A stretch of 64,000 bases of DNA from Bacteroidetes bacterium HGW-Bacteroidetes-4. Lineage in GTDB: Bacteria; Bacteroidota; Bacteroidia; Bacteroidales; SZUA-534. The stretch covers positions 42,587-106,586 of the forward strand of contig PHDD01000014.1 of the NCBI GenBank assembly GCA_002840905.1. Direction: 5' to 3'. Made by a program: the position numbers and the translations under genes. Positions 1 through 9,203 of the stretch are shown one piece after another; position 1 is the first letter of the stretch; each line of letters opens with the position of its first letter. The notes under the pieces are model-generated. The model did not search any database, was not told the origin of the DNA, and worked only from the letters and a program-made list of their open reading frames with translations.

Positions 1-500
1 AAAACAATTTTAGTTTTGTCGGGTGATAATGACGCCCACAAATAATAAACTTCACCTAATGGATTCAGTATTTTTTCATCGAAATCGCCACCCAATACTT
101 TAATTATTTTTCCATCGGTAGAAACCCTTATTTCGTTTGCTATTTTAGATTTATGACTAATTACTTTTCCATTAATAAATTTCTTTTCCTCTGTTTGTTT
201 TCGTCCCAGGTTAAAGGTAGTAGTCCGATACAAAACCGAACCATCGGCTTGCATTGAAGCTTTAACACCTGCGCCGGCTTCCCGTGTTATTTGTAGTTCT
301 TTTTGAGTGGCCAGATAATAAATTGACAGGCCTTTATATTGTTCACCTGAAAACAGCAGTACTTCAGCACTATTTCCAAACTTTGGAAAGTAGGCCGGAT
401 GCTCCAATTCAAGTTTCTCTATTTTCGTTACTTTAATTTCCTGAGCATTTAATACCAAACTCAGAAAAATGATAAATAAAAAAGGAATTAAACCTTTCAT
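1..500 (-). CDS. Exported beta-propeller-like protein, N-terminal part only
   Basis: The reading frame is open from an ATG at 498-500 to the left edge of the window, so only about 166 N-terminal residues are visible. It begins with a signal peptide (MKGLIPFLFIIFLSLVLNAQ) followed by a region rich in beta-strand-like blocks. The last visible residues (LWASLSPDKTKIV) match the S-P-D-G/K-x-K-I-V/A signature of WD40-like PD40/TolB propeller blades. I infer a periplasmic or surface propeller protein; the function is unknown. It is followed downstream in this window by a terminator that belongs to the next gene rather than to this one. Confidence 0.7.
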   Translation of the reverse strand, partial: MKGLIPFLFIIFLSLVLNAQEIKVTKIEKLELEHPAYFPKFGNSAEVLLFSGEQYKGLSIYYLATQKELQITREAGAGVKASMQADGSVLYRTTTFNLGRKQTEEKKFINGKVISHKSKIANEIRVSTDGKIIKVLGGDFDEKILNPLGEVYYLWASLSPDKTKIV

Positions 501-629
501 AGCATTAGGTTTTAAATCGGGTTAAAACTTCAGTAGGTAAAAATTACACTTAGTTAAACGCTCAAAACACGTTACAATTTGTATTCAAAATAACTCCTGT
601 GAGTTTTTAATAATTTAAGAAAAAAGAAT

Positions 630-660
630 AAAAGAGCAGGCTATTTAAACCTGCTCTTTT
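630..660 (-). terminator. Rho-independent terminator after the 1367-aa secreted protein
   Basis: An 11-bp perfect stem (AAAAGAGCAGG / CCTGCTCTTTT) with a 9-nt loop, followed on the minus strand by a T-rich run. It lies 10 bp past the stop codon of the gene at 671-4774. Confidence 0.85.
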
Positions 661-670
661 AATATCTGGA

Positions 671-3600
671 TTAATTTTTAACAATCCGTTTCACAGCCGA
701 TTGGCCATTTGAATCAACAGCTTGAATCATGTAAACACCAGCTTTAAATGAACTCATATTTAATCTCATTTCGCTTAATCCGGCATTTTCCTGAGTCATA
801 ATTATGCGACCGGTAAAGTCAACTACCTGTATCCTGGTTACATTATCAGTTCCTTTAATGGTTAACTGATTGTTAACCGGGTTTGGATACATTGAAATAG
901 CAGCTGCCAGGTTATCGGCAACACCAACAGGCTTAACAAGCACAAACGCTGATAATACAGGTTCACCAACCAGGAAGTCGAGACCGCCTGATACAGCAAC
1001 CGGAGTTACTTCAAAGGCAACAAATTTGTCTGTCATCTCGGCATCAACCACCCATGAATCGGTAGTTGCACCCAGTATTTTCAGTTTATCTGTTCCTTCA
1101 GCATCGGTTGCATACCACCATTGGTATTTGCTTCCACCTTCCAGGTCACCATCAGCATCAGTATAAGTGTATGAGCCCTCAAGTGTTATTCCCACAACCG
1201 GATTACCAACAATAGCAACATCGGTAGCCGTAGGAGCCGCAACTCCTACAATATTTACTACTTCTTCAGCTTCGAAAGCACTTAATGGCATAGCATCAAA
1301 AGCAGCAGTTGTACCGGTACCATCGTAAGCAATGGTAACAGCCTGGCCATTGGTAATTGCTGTGGCCAATTCAAAGGTTACCACATTTGCATCGGTTCCT
1401 GTTCCGTAAAGGGTATCTATGGCAATCTCAACATCATCAGCCATCACGGTCCATCCGGTAGAAATACCTAAAGAATCGGGCATGTTTTTGCTAAACCATA
1501 CAAATATCTTATCTCCCGCATCATTGGTTTCAGCGTACTCAAACATTGGTAATTCAAGCAGGCCTTTAAAGCGGGCAATACCTTGGTTGGCACTTAACAT
1601 ATAAATGTGGAAGAATTCTTCATCGGCTTCAACATGTACCCCACCTAATTCCTGATTTGCAGTTGACATGGTTTCGGATACACCAACTGTTACATAAGGA
1701 GCAGTAGTAATATCTTTAACTATGGTGTTCCATACGCCCGCGTCGTTCTTTTGATAGAATGCGGCCAACGTACGTCCTTTGTATGTAAAGACATTGGGTG
1801 AGTTCGACTGGTTATTAGTCATTCCAACACCTTCAATAGCACCCAGGTACATGCCGTCTTTATCAAAAATCTGCGGTTGCATACCCCGTCCGTCAACCAG
1901 GAATTTGGAATCGGCACTCGCCTCGAATGGAGCAACAGCTGCGGTAGAACCAATTGAAGTGGTATTCTGAAGTTCGATTACTGTAGGATCTCCAACAATA
2001 CCTCCGGTTACCACCCAACGAATTACATATTTATTGGCTGATGCAGCAGCAAATATTACCGCATTGCCTGAAACATCGCCTTTAACGGTAAACTTATCGC
2101 CCAAACGCATGGGTACTGTACTTGTAAACTCAATCCACTTAACAGGGGCTGCCAATTCATCGGTCCATTTGTAAATTACAAAAGGAGCTCCACTGGCATC
2201 GGTTACTAATGGACAAGCTAAAATCTGACCATCATCGGATACTTCAACATCGCTAATTTTGAACAAACCTGCATCCATTCCCTCGGTATTCATCTGAGCA
2301 ACTTCAGAACCACTGGTTTTGTCGAGCACAACCAGCTTGGTACCACCCAAACGGCTGGCCAGATAAATATGATCAGTTCCTAAAGCAAATCCTCGTTCGG
2401 TGCTTCCTGTTCCAATATATGAAGGAACAGCAGCCATCTTTGCTCCACGCATCCATACGCGTTCAAAGTCGCCATCATTAGTTGATTCAATGGTTGCGGC
2501 ACTTGAAACAGCATCAACAGCTTCACCGGTTAATAAACCTCCTGAAACAGCTACCGGAGTAACTTCAAAAATCAGGAATTTACCAATCTGGGCATCAGTA
2601 ACCAGGAAATCTTTATGGTTTGCACCATCGATGACGGTTTTATTGGTTCCGGCTGCATCGTCGGCAACATACCATTTAAATAATGATGCGCCTTCAGGAT
2701 CGTCGGTATAATCGAAATAGGTATATTTTCCATAAACCACGGCACCCACTTCAGGATTACCCACAAATGCTACATTTTGAGCTTCAGGAGCACCTTCTGG
2801 TGGAGCAGGAGCAATAATACCTGTGGTATCGAAAGCTTCAACACCGTTTTCATCAGCTACTGTAACAGGTAATACACCAAAGAAAATGTATTTATCCTGA
2901 TCGGCAGCTACCAATTGATACCTGTTGGTGTCGTTCGCAACGGCAGTTTTAATTCCATCCACTGCATCGGCACGATACCAGGTTAATACAGTATTTCCCT
3001 CTTCGTCTTCATTCAAGTCAGAATAAGTGTATGACCCGGTTAAGATACGTCCAACTTCCTGAATACCTGAAATAGCTACATTTTTAGCTTCAGGCACATA
3101 AGCCGGGAAAACCACAGCAGTAGCCGTTGCCACTGCAACAGAATCGCCCGTTGAGAAGTTTGGAGAACTTGAAACAGGAATTACGCTAAATAAGATAAAC
3201 TTACCTTCGTCGGCAGGAAGCGGCATGTATTTCAATGTATCTTCAGCCACTTTAACTGCATTTGTTCCGGCTGCATCATCAGCACGCCACCATTTCAGAA
3301 TTGATTCTGCTTCGGTATCGCCATCAGCATCGGTAAAGGTATAAGATCCGGTTAACAAGCCGTAAACATTAGGATCTCCTGCTATTACCAAATCAGAAGC
3401 CACCGGTTTAACTGCGGTTGAAGTTACCGGACCATAATAACCCGATTCAACCCAGTTGGTTTCGGCAGATAGAGTTCCAGTTTTAGCCACAGCCAATACA
3501 CTAAACGACAGGTATTTATTCAGATGCTCATAAGCAACGGTTATTTCAGCATCGGTAGCAAATTCTGTTTTATTGGTTCCCTGATTGTCATCAGAAACAT

Positions 3601-4774
3601 ACCATTTATAGAGTGAAGTATCTTCTTCATCACCATTCACATCAATATAGGTATAACTCACCTGAGCGTTTGACCCCACCATGGCAAAACCAGTCATCAT
3701 TAGGTTGGTTGCCAAAGGAGCCGCTTCAGGCGCCAGAGCTTTGATGTAATTTCCACCTGATAATGAATAAATAATATAGGTGTCAGTAAAAGGATAAGAT
3801 ACTACCACTTGTTCTTGTCCATTACCATAAACATGAGGCCATACACTTTCCAACACTGGGGCAGTGCCTTCAATTTCAACCACATCGGCAACAGTAACGT
3901 CTGATAAATCGGCGGCTTTCCCGGTAATATCAATTAAAAGAATTTTTCCAACGTTTGAAACAACTAAATAGTTTTTATCTCCCGAAGCAAATTCCTTTAC
4001 ATCCTGATTTACACCAGTAATAACGCCTGCAGGAATTTGAGCTACAATATTACCGGTTCCGTTAAACTTAACAGGTCCGGTAAGTTCTACGTTATTATAC
4101 CAAAAACCATCGGTAATTTTAGTTCCCAGCGCCTGAACAGTAGGGGTTCTGACAGCTCCAAGACCAGTTAAATCCAAAGTATTAACAGCTCCCAAAACTC
4201 CATTAACCACTTCAAAATAGTATACCTTGGGAACATTTACAAAAGGTATAATTATCAAAGCTTCAGTTTGAAAATCCCCAAAAACACTAAAAGAACCGCC
4301 AAAATCATCGGCTGTACCTGAAGCATCTTTCCACAATAATTCTGGAACTGCATCTTCGTCCGCCCAATAATACAATTGAACAGGATTAAATTGATTGCTT
4401 GTACCGGTAGTAGCAAATAATGCTCCGCCATCGTCAACTTCCACGTCCCGAATACCATAACCCCAAGCGGGATCCAGCACTGTAGAAGGACTGATTGTCT
4501 TAATCAACTCTCCAGTAGATCCATCCAGGATGCGAATCATATTATCTTCAGCAACTGTTGAGCCATCGCCAGTATAAGCTCCTTCTGTCCCGGCCACATA
4601 CAAATGATTGTTCTCGGGATTAAAATCCATTCCACGGTAATACCGATCGGCATTCCATGTATAATCTGTATTTGTTTTCTTCCACAGCTCGGAAGGCTGC
4701 GCATGGGCTATCAGGTTCCCAAAGAGGAACATGATAAGCAACAAACTTGTAAAAAATGTAGTTTTTCTTTTCAT
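671..4774 (-). CDS. Large secreted DUF4623 / Ig-like repeat protein with T9SS sorting domain
   Basis: 1367 residues with an N-terminal signal peptide (LLLIMFLFGNLIAHAQ). Visible layout: DUF4623-like domain about 25-330; four Ig-like repeats starting near 351, 455, 560 and 661; a second DUF4623-like domain about 766-1075; a SwmB-like domain about 1078-1178 (IFVWFSKNMPDS, TIAYDGTGTTA); a fifth Ig-like repeat about 1181-1275; and a C-terminal type IX secretion sorting domain about 1295-1367 (MYPNPVNNQLTI ... GVYMIQ). The repeats share the pattern G-x-Y-T-x-x-D-x-x-x-D-x-E followed by K-W-Y/W and D-A-x-G-T. The family implies T9SS export and surface anchoring or release. Substrate and role are unknown. 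The gene lies 34 bp downstream of the shorter DUF4623 gene at 4809-6233 and is probably cotranscribed with it. Confidence 0.85.
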   Translation of the reverse strand: MKRKTTFFTSLLLIMFLFGNLIAHAQPSELWKKTNTDYTWNADRYYRGMDFNPENNHLYVAGTEGAYTGDGSTVAEDNMIRILDGSTGELIKTISPSTVLDPAWGYGIRDVEVDDGGALFATTGTSNQFNPVQLYYWADEDAVPELLWKDASGTADDFGGSFSVFGDFQTEALIIIPFVNVPKVYYFEVVNGVLGAVNTLDLTGLGAVRTPTVQALGTKITDGFWYNNVELTGPVKFNGTGNIVAQIPAGVITGVNQDVKEFASGDKNYLVVSNVGKILLIDITGKAADLSDVTVADVVEIEGTAPVLESVWPHVYGNGQEQVVVSYPFTDTYIIYSLSGGNYIKALAPEAAPLATNLMMTGFAMVGSNAQVSYTYIDVNGDEEDTSLYKWYVSDDNQGTNKTEFATDAEITVAYEHLNKYLSFSVLAVAKTGTLSAETNWVESGYYGPVTSTAVKPVASDLVIAGDPNVYGLLTGSYTFTDADGDTEAESILKWWRADDAAGTNAVKVAEDTLKYMPLPADEGKFILFSVIPVSSSPNFSTGDSVAVATATAVVFPAYVPEAKNVAISGIQEVGRILTGSYTYSDLNEDEEGNTVLTWYRADAVDGIKTAVANDTNRYQLVAADQDKYIFFGVLPVTVADENGVEAFDTTGIIAPAPPEGAPEAQNVAFVGNPEVGAVVYGKYTYFDYTDDPEGASLFKWYVADDAAGTNKTVIDGANHKDFLVTDAQIGKFLIFEVTPVAVSGGLLTGEAVDAVSSAATIESTNDGDFERVWMRGAKMAAVPSYIGTGSTERGFALGTDHIYLASRLGGTKLVVLDKTSGSEVAQMNTEGMDAGLFKISDVEVSDDGQILACPLVTDASGAPFVIYKWTDELAAPVKWIEFTSTVPMRLGDKFTVKGDVSGNAVIFAAASANKYVIRWVVTGGIVGDPTVIELQNTTSIGSTAAVAPFEASADSKFLVDGRGMQPQIFDKDGMYLGAIEGVGMTNNQSNSPNVFTYKGRTLAAFYQKNDAGVWNTIVKDITTAPYVTVGVSETMSTANQELGGVHVEADEEFFHIYMLSANQGIARFKGLLELPMFEYAETNDAGDKIFVWFSKNMPDSLGISTGWTVMADDVEIAIDTLYGTGTDANVVTFELATAITNGQAVTIAYDGTGTTAAFDAMPLSAFEAEEVVNIVGVAAPTATDVAIVGNPVVGITLEGSYTYTDADGDLEGGSKYQWWYATDAEGTDKLKILGATTDSWVVDAEMTDKFVAFEVTPVAVSGGLDFLVGEPVLSAFVLVKPVGVADNLAAAISMYPNPVNNQLTIKGTDNVTRIQVVDFTGRIIMTQENAGLSEMRLNMSSFKAGVYMIQAVDSNGQSAVKRIVKN

Positions 4775-4808
4775 GTTGTTTTGTTTTAGGTAAAATAATA
4801 TGCTCTTC

Positions 4809-6233
4809 TTATTCTATTATTAGTTTTTCGACACCTATTTTATTACCGTAAACCACCTGATACACATAAGTACCTGGTGCCAACCCGGCTGTATTTATTT
4901 CCATTTCCTGTGAACCACCCATTGCCCTGTCGGCTGTTATTCCCATAAAACGCCCGCTTAAATCGAACACTTTTACAGAAACTACCCCACTTGCATTTTG
5001 TGGCAACTCAAAACGAACTTTTGTGTAATCGTTTGCAGGATTTGGGAAAGCAGAAAGTTTGAAAGCTGAAGTTTGTTCCCGTTTAATTGAATTTGCCTGA
5101 ATTCCGTCAATTCGATAGGCTGCAATACCATTTGAAGGGGCACAAACAAAAATATGCAATTGATTATCTAACACACCAAAATCAACAGCTCCTTCGCCAT
5201 AAGCATTATCGAATTTTGTTCCAAAAGTGGGCGTGAATCCTATTACATCAGCATCGGTAACATTCTCGCCGTGTTTTGAGATATTAAAAACAAAAGCGCT
5301 TTGGTCGCCACTAAACATTCCCATATACAATGAGCCTCCAAATTCAAAAGTACGTCCAGCCAAAACCGATGAGGGAAATAATCCGGGTGAAAAAGCAACC
5401 TGAGTTAGATTGACACCACTGGTGGTAAACAAAGTGGGCAAAAAGCCTTTTCCACTCACATACATCCAGTCATTTTTTCCCGGAACACCGGCCACTGTAG
5501 GCGAGGTTCCTGCGTTAGTGATATCAGCCAGAGTAATAATTTGGGGTGCGGCATCAACAATACCTGCAGTTACTTTCCAGCGCATTACCTTGTTGCTTTC
5601 ACCTGGAGCGGCATAAATATAAGCTTCGGTATCCCAGTTACCAATAACACTGAATTTATCTCCCATACGGTATCCTCCTTCAGTATAATTAATAATCATG
5701 GTTGGTATATCCTGTTCCCAACTCCATCGGTAAACCCGAAATGCTTTAACAGTTACTGAGCCATTTTCATTAGGAATATCAGGACCTGTAGCTAAGGTCA
5801 TATTGCAGGCAAAAATACTTCCATCTTCAGTACAAACTATATTATTTAAGGGGTATCCTCCCCCATAATTCTGATCAGATGAAGTTATTCCTGCAGTTAA
5901 AAGTTTTGAAACACTAAATGCAGGAGCTTGCCCTGTTAAAGGATCCAAAACGTAAACATGTGGTTCACCGGTATCTAAAACCCCATTATCATCCGTATCC
6001 TCGGCATGGCGACTCGAAACGTATAAATGACCTGAGTATTCGCTGTAGGCAATACCACGTTCTACGGCAGCATAAGCAGGACTACCATCGTCAACTTCAG
6101 AGCCATCGGTAAACCATACCGGGGCATTTTCTCCGTAATGCGCCCAAATTTCAACAAAAGCCGTATCCTGAGCGGATAGTTTTGTGAAAATTGCAGCGAT
6201 TACAATAAAAACAAAGAGTACAAGTTTTTTCAT
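4809..6233 (-). CDS. Secreted DUF4623 protein with T9SS sorting domain
   Basis: 474 residues: a signal peptide (MKKLVLFVFIVIAAIFTKLSAQ), one DUF4623-like domain of about 350 residues (ERGIAYSEYSGHLYVSSRH, then a region resembling both DUF4623 domains of the downstream protein), and a C-terminal sorting domain (FPNPANDYTKVRF ... GTYVYQVVYG). The shared phrase MGDKFSVIGNW corresponds to LGDKFTVKGDV in the 1367-aa neighbour, so the two are paralogous over this domain. It is probably the first gene of a two-gene minus-strand unit. A TAnnTTTG box (TAAATTTG) sits about 160 bp upstream. I infer cell-surface or extracellular location; no enzymatic motif is recognised. Confidence 0.85.
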   Translation of the reverse strand: MKKLVLFVFIVIAAIFTKLSAQDTAFVEIWAHYGENAPVWFTDGSEVDDGSPAYAAVERGIAYSEYSGHLYVSSRHAEDTDDNGVLDTGEPHVYVLDPLTGQAPAFSVSKLLTAGITSSDQNYGGGYPLNNIVCTEDGSIFACNMTLATGPDIPNENGSVTVKAFRVYRWSWEQDIPTMIINYTEGGYRMGDKFSVIGNWDTEAYIYAAPGESNKVMRWKVTAGIVDAAPQIITLADITNAGTSPTVAGVPGKNDWMYVSGKGFLPTLFTTSGVNLTQVAFSPGLFPSSVLAGRTFEFGGSLYMGMFSGDQSAFVFNISKHGENVTDADVIGFTPTFGTKFDNAYGEGAVDFGVLDNQLHIFVCAPSNGIAAYRIDGIQANSIKREQTSAFKLSAFPNPANDYTKVRFELPQNASGVVSVKVFDLSGRFMGITADRAMGGSQEMEINTAGLAPGTYVYQVVYGNKIGVEKLIIE

Positions 6234-6392
6234 AAATCATTTTGTTTTATTGATTAGTAATTAGCTTGTTTGTAAAACCAGCAACCAAAAACATTGTTGC
6301 TGCCTCAATAATTTGAGCTATTGGGATAAACTTTTTAGCGTTTATTGCAACTTTTTTAGAGTCCATTAGCTTTGTTTTGTATTTTTGTATTA

Positions 6393-6400
6393 CAAATTTA
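6393..6400 (-). promoter_or_regulatory. Candidate -7 box TAAATTTG for the DUF4623 pair
   Basis: Exact match to the Bacteroidota TAnnTTTG -7 consensus on the minus strand, about 160 bp upstream of the 4809-6233 start codon. No clear TTTG -33 element at normal spacing, so this is tentative. Confidence 0.35.
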
Positions 6401-6610
6401 CATTTTTTTGTGAAGCACCTAACATTTTTTCATTTTTTTTATCATACATCCTACTCTTTGATAAAAATAATGTCGCAAAATGGTCTTCTGTTTAAAAAAC
6501 AATCAATTACAATTGGCTGATACACAAAAATTAAGGTTATTATTGCATTTGTATGACAAATACAAGGTGTTTTTTCACCTGCTGTGCAACACACTATTAT
6601 ACTATGAATG

Positions 6611-6630
6611 ATGTATGACCTATTGTTTAT
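6611..6630 (+). promoter_or_regulatory. Candidate GntR operator, GHL10 promoter
   Basis: ATGTATGACCTATTGTTTAT agrees at 12 of the 15 fixed positions of the motif ATGTANNANNTATTANACAT seen at 11013-11032 and 40198-40217. It ends 7 bp before the candidate -7 box at 6638-6645, so it would cover the -33 region, as expected for a repressor site. Assignment to the GntR regulator at 8423 is inference. Confidence 0.5.
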
Positions 6631-6637
6631 ATTGTTA

Positions 6638-6645
6638 TAATTTTG
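6638..6645 (+). promoter_or_regulatory. Candidate -7 box TAATTTTG for the GHL10 gene
   Basis: Exact TAnnTTTG match 60 bp upstream of the chosen ATG at 6705. No good -33 TTTG was found upstream. Confidence 0.45.
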
Positions 6646-6704
6646 TTGGAATCAAGCCTCTTTTTATTACAAAAAATGAATTATTACTCAAAAAAATATG
6701 CTTT

Positions 6705-8198
6705 ATGAAACGATTGTTTATAATCCCTTTACTCTTTTATTCCTTTTCTCTTTTGGCTCAAAGTCCTAAATATGAATTTAGGGCCGTATGGGTTTCAACA
6801 GTAGCAAACATTGACTGGCCATCGAAAACTGGACTTACCAATGAACAACTCAAATCAGAAGTTATCAGAATCCTTGACAAGCAAAAAACCCTGGGAACCA
6901 ATGCCATCATTCTGCAGGTTCGTCCTACCAGCGATGCTATTTACCCTTCAGAACTGGAGCCCTGGAGTCGTTATTTATCCGGCAAACAAGGCCAGGCTCC
7001 TGAATATAGTTTTGATCCGTTGCAATTTTGGATTGAAGAGGCACACAAGCGCGCCATGGAACTTCACGCCTGGTTTAATCCTTATCGAATTCAACAAAAC
7101 ATTAACGATGAGCTGGTAGAAAATCATATTTTTAAACAGCATCCTGATTGGGGATGGGTTTATGGCAATCGCAGCTATTTTGAACCTGGCAATCCGAATG
7201 TCTGGGATTTTATTAGCAAAGTGGTTACTGATGTGGTTTCCCGATACGATGTTGATGCCATTCATTTTGATGATTATTTTTATCCCTATCAGGTAAACAA
7301 AGAAGAATTTCCCGACTCATTAGCTTTTAAAAAGTTTGGCGGCAATTTTTATCCTGACAATTTGCACGCCTGGCGTCGCCATAATGTTGATACCATCATT
7401 CAAATTCTTAGTTCAGCTATAAAAAATGAAAAGCCCTGGGTAAAATTTGGAATAAGCCCATTTGGTGTTTGGCGCAATCGCTCGCAAGATATATTTGGTT
7501 CGGAAACTTCTGCAGGAACTACAAACTACGACGCCCTTTATGCTAATATTATTAAATGGCAACAAAACGGTTGGGTAGATTATACCATGCCGCAATTGTA
7601 TTGGCGTGACGATCATCCTGCAGCAAATTTTACCACCTTAGCCTATTGGTGGAGCGACTTTACATTTGGACGGGCGATGTATCTGGGATTAGCCCCTTAC
7701 CGGATCGATAAAAAATCGGATCACAAACTATGGCGAAAACCTAAATACTTTATAAAGCAAATTGAATTACTTCGTCAAATTGAAGGTATCGACGGATTTG
7801 GATATTTTAGCAGCAAACATTTTTTTAGAGAAGATTTTAAGCGCCTCAATAAAAAACTGCAAACCAAACTTTGCGTAACCCCAGCTATTGTGCCTCCCAT
7901 GCCGTGGATTGACAATCAGGCGCCATTGCCACCGGTTAACCTCACTTTGAATGGAACCACATTGTACTGGACCGCAAGCGAAGCTTCCAACGAATTTGAT
8001 AAAGCCCGGTTTTATGTGGTTTACTATTTCCCAACAAAACAGATAAAGCAGGTTAAAGATGACAGGTATATTATTTATAGTACCGGTGAATTAAAATACA
8101 CTTTTGACAAGCTTCCTTCTGGTGGAGTAATTCGTGTAACATCGCTCGACCGGCTGAATAACGAAAGCCCGCTAAGCGATCCTATTGTTTTTCCTTAG
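6705..8198 (+). CDS. GHL10 (DUF187/YngK-like) family glycoside hydrolase, exported
   Basis: 497 residues from the ATG at 6705, chosen because a signal peptide starts there (MKRLFIIPLLFYSFSLLAQ); the in-frame ATG at 6615 would add 30 residues in front of it. The body matches GHL10 (Pfam DUF187): FRAVWVSTVANIDWPS near the N-terminus, LQVRPTSDAIYPSELEPWS, HAWFNPYR, VDAIHFDDYFYPY and WVDYTMPQLYWRDD in a TIM-barrel order. A beta-sandwich-like segment follows (PLPPVNLTLNGTTLYWT). The E. coli relative DigH (YddW) cleaves denuded peptidoglycan glycan strands, so I infer a periplasmic or outer-membrane wall hydrolase. The neighbouring regulator, murQ, kinase and amidase support this. The exact bond cleaved is not shown by the sequence. 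Confidence 0.88.
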   Translation: MKRLFIIPLLFYSFSLLAQSPKYEFRAVWVSTVANIDWPSKTGLTNEQLKSEVIRILDKQKTLGTNAIILQVRPTSDAIYPSELEPWSRYLSGKQGQAPEYSFDPLQFWIEEAHKRAMELHAWFNPYRIQQNINDELVENHIFKQHPDWGWVYGNRSYFEPGNPNVWDFISKVVTDVVSRYDVDAIHFDDYFYPYQVNKEEFPDSLAFKKFGGNFYPDNLHAWRRHNVDTIIQILSSAIKNEKPWVKFGISPFGVWRNRSQDIFGSETSAGTTNYDALYANIIKWQQNGWVDYTMPQLYWRDDHPAANFTTLAYWWSDFTFGRAMYLGLAPYRIDKKSDHKLWRKPKYFIKQIELLRQIEGIDGFGYFSSKHFFREDFKRLNKKLQTKLCVTPAIVPPMPWIDNQAPLPPVNLTLNGTTLYWTASEASNEFDKARFYVVYYFPTKQIKQVKDDRYIIYSTGELKYTFDKLPSGGVIRVTSLDRLNNESPLSDPIVFP

Positions 8199-8260
8199 CA
8201 AAAAACCAACTTTAAACAGTTAAAATTTTATAATAAAAGGTAAAGGCGTATATTTATATG

Positions 8261-8280
8261 ATGTAATACCTAAGTATAAG
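8261..8280 (+). promoter_or_regulatory. Half-match of the GntR-type motif upstream of gntR
   Basis: ATGTAATACCTA matches the left half of ATGTANNANNTATTANACAT, but the right half is not conserved. It lies about 160 bp upstream of the GntR start and about 100 bp upstream of the candidate -7 box. Autoregulation is possible but weakly supported. Confidence 0.25.
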
Positions 8281-8381
8281 ACCTGATAAATAGTTCCTAA
8301 GCAAACAATTAAAAACTAATAGATTATTTTTCAACAATTTGTAAAAATCAGAACCCTTAGATAATTATAAAAGATTATTTC

Positions 8382-8389
8382 TATTTTTG
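8382..8389 (+). promoter_or_regulatory. Candidate -7 box TATTTTTG for gntR
   Basis: Exact TAnnTTTG match 33 bp upstream of the ATG at 8423, giving a short leader of about 26 nt. Confidence 0.5.
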
Positions 8390-8422
8390 CATCACGAACA
8401 ATTAACCTAACTGTAAAATTAA

Positions 8423-9145
8423 ATGGACGATATATTTCAGAATCTGGGCAACAGACAAACCTTAAGCCAAAAAATTGAAAGGACCATCGAAAATGCCATC
8501 CGCGAGAAAAAGCTTTTGGTAGGCTCAAAACTCCCTACTGAGCGTGAAATGTGTGCGGCTTTTGGGGTAAGTCGTACAGCTTTGCGTGAGGCCTTACGTC
8601 GATTAAGTGCCCGGGGGCTTATCAATATTCAAAAAGGAAGTGGCATGTATGTTTCTGAAATACGTATTGAGGATGCCATAAATACCCTGAACTTGTATTA
8701 CGATCTCAAATTCGACAACAATTTGTTATCACAAATTATTGAAGTTCGCCGTTTATTTGAACCTGAAATTGCTAAGCTGGCTGCTAAAAACCGTTCTGAG
8801 GAGAACATTAAAGAACTCGATAAAAACCTTGTTGATTTTAAAAAATGCAACCACGACAATACGCAATTAGAAGCCGATTTAGATAATAAGTTTCACCTGA
8901 TAATTGCCAAATCGTCGGGCAATCCCATTATGCAAATTACCATGGAACCCATTTATTCGCTGCTTCCGCGGATGCGTAATTATATTTACGGAAACATTGA
9001 AGGAGAAAAAGAGAACACCTTAAAATTACATGCCCTAATTATTGAAGCCATCCGTAAAAAAGATGTGAATGAAACCTACAATCTTATGAAACAACACCTG
9101 GATCGAACACAGGAAATTTACGATAAACACTTAAAATTCTTTTAA
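8423..9145 (+). CDS. FadR-subfamily GntR transcriptional regulator (FCD domain)
   Basis: 240 residues. A winged helix at about 11-78 carries the GntR signature (KLPTEREMCAAFGVSRTALREALRRL, here split as KLPTEREMCAAFG and VSRTALREALRRL). An all-helical FCD ligand domain spans about 95-235. Residues D154, H158, H203 and H225 are placed like the metal ligands of metal-binding FCD domains, a group that often senses small carboxylates (LldR senses lactate). It sits between the GHL10 gene and murQ. The candidate operators around the kinase/amidase, NamZ/D-lactate dehydrogenase and GHL10 promoters suggest that it controls MurNAc use and may respond to D-lactate or a MurNAc phosphate. The family call is firm; regulon and effector are inference. 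Confidence 0.9.
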   Translation: MDDIFQNLGNRQTLSQKIERTIENAIREKKLLVGSKLPTEREMCAAFGVSRTALREALRRLSARGLINIQKGSGMYVSEIRIEDAINTLNLYYDLKFDNNLLSQIIEVRRLFEPEIAKLAAKNRSEENIKELDKNLVDFKKCNHDNTQLEADLDNKFHLIIAKSSGNPIMQITMEPIYSLLPRMRNYIYGNIEGEKENTLKLHALIIEAIRKKDVNETYNLMKQHLDRTQEIYDKHLKFF

Positions 9146-9148
9146 GAA

Positions 9149-9171
9149 AAAGGCTCCAAATTGGAGCCTTT
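9149..9171. terminator. Terminator between convergent gntR and murQ
   Basis: A 10-bp perfect stem (AAAGGCTCCA / TGGAGCCTTT) with a 3-nt loop, directly after the gntR stop at 9145 and 33 bp from the murQ stop. It can serve either strand. Confidence 0.75.
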
Positions 9172-9203
9172 ATTGTTTATAGGTATACCCAAAGGAACAA
9201 CAT

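Larger units (their letters stand above)
6234..6704. other. 471-bp divergent intergenic region
   Basis: Lies between the DUF4623 gene (minus) and the GHL10 gene (plus). It is AT-rich and holds candidate promoters for both directions plus one variant of the GntR-type motif (6611-6630). A further half motif, ATGTATGAT, is on the minus strand at 6441-6449. No supported gene or RNA was seen. Confidence 0.6.

Noticed and set aside
2400..2711. 103-codon frame opposite the large DUF4623 protein
   Set aside because: It is the antisense shadow of the Ig-like repeat region; the repeats on the other strand explain its length.
6441..6449. Further GntR-type site (ATGTATGAT on the minus strand)
   Set aside because: Only the first half of the motif matches; the rest is a run of A, so it was kept as a comment and not called.
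6615..6704. Upstream start for the GHL10 protein
   Set aside because: It would put 30 residues before a clear signal peptide and would start downstream of, or within, the candidate promoter.
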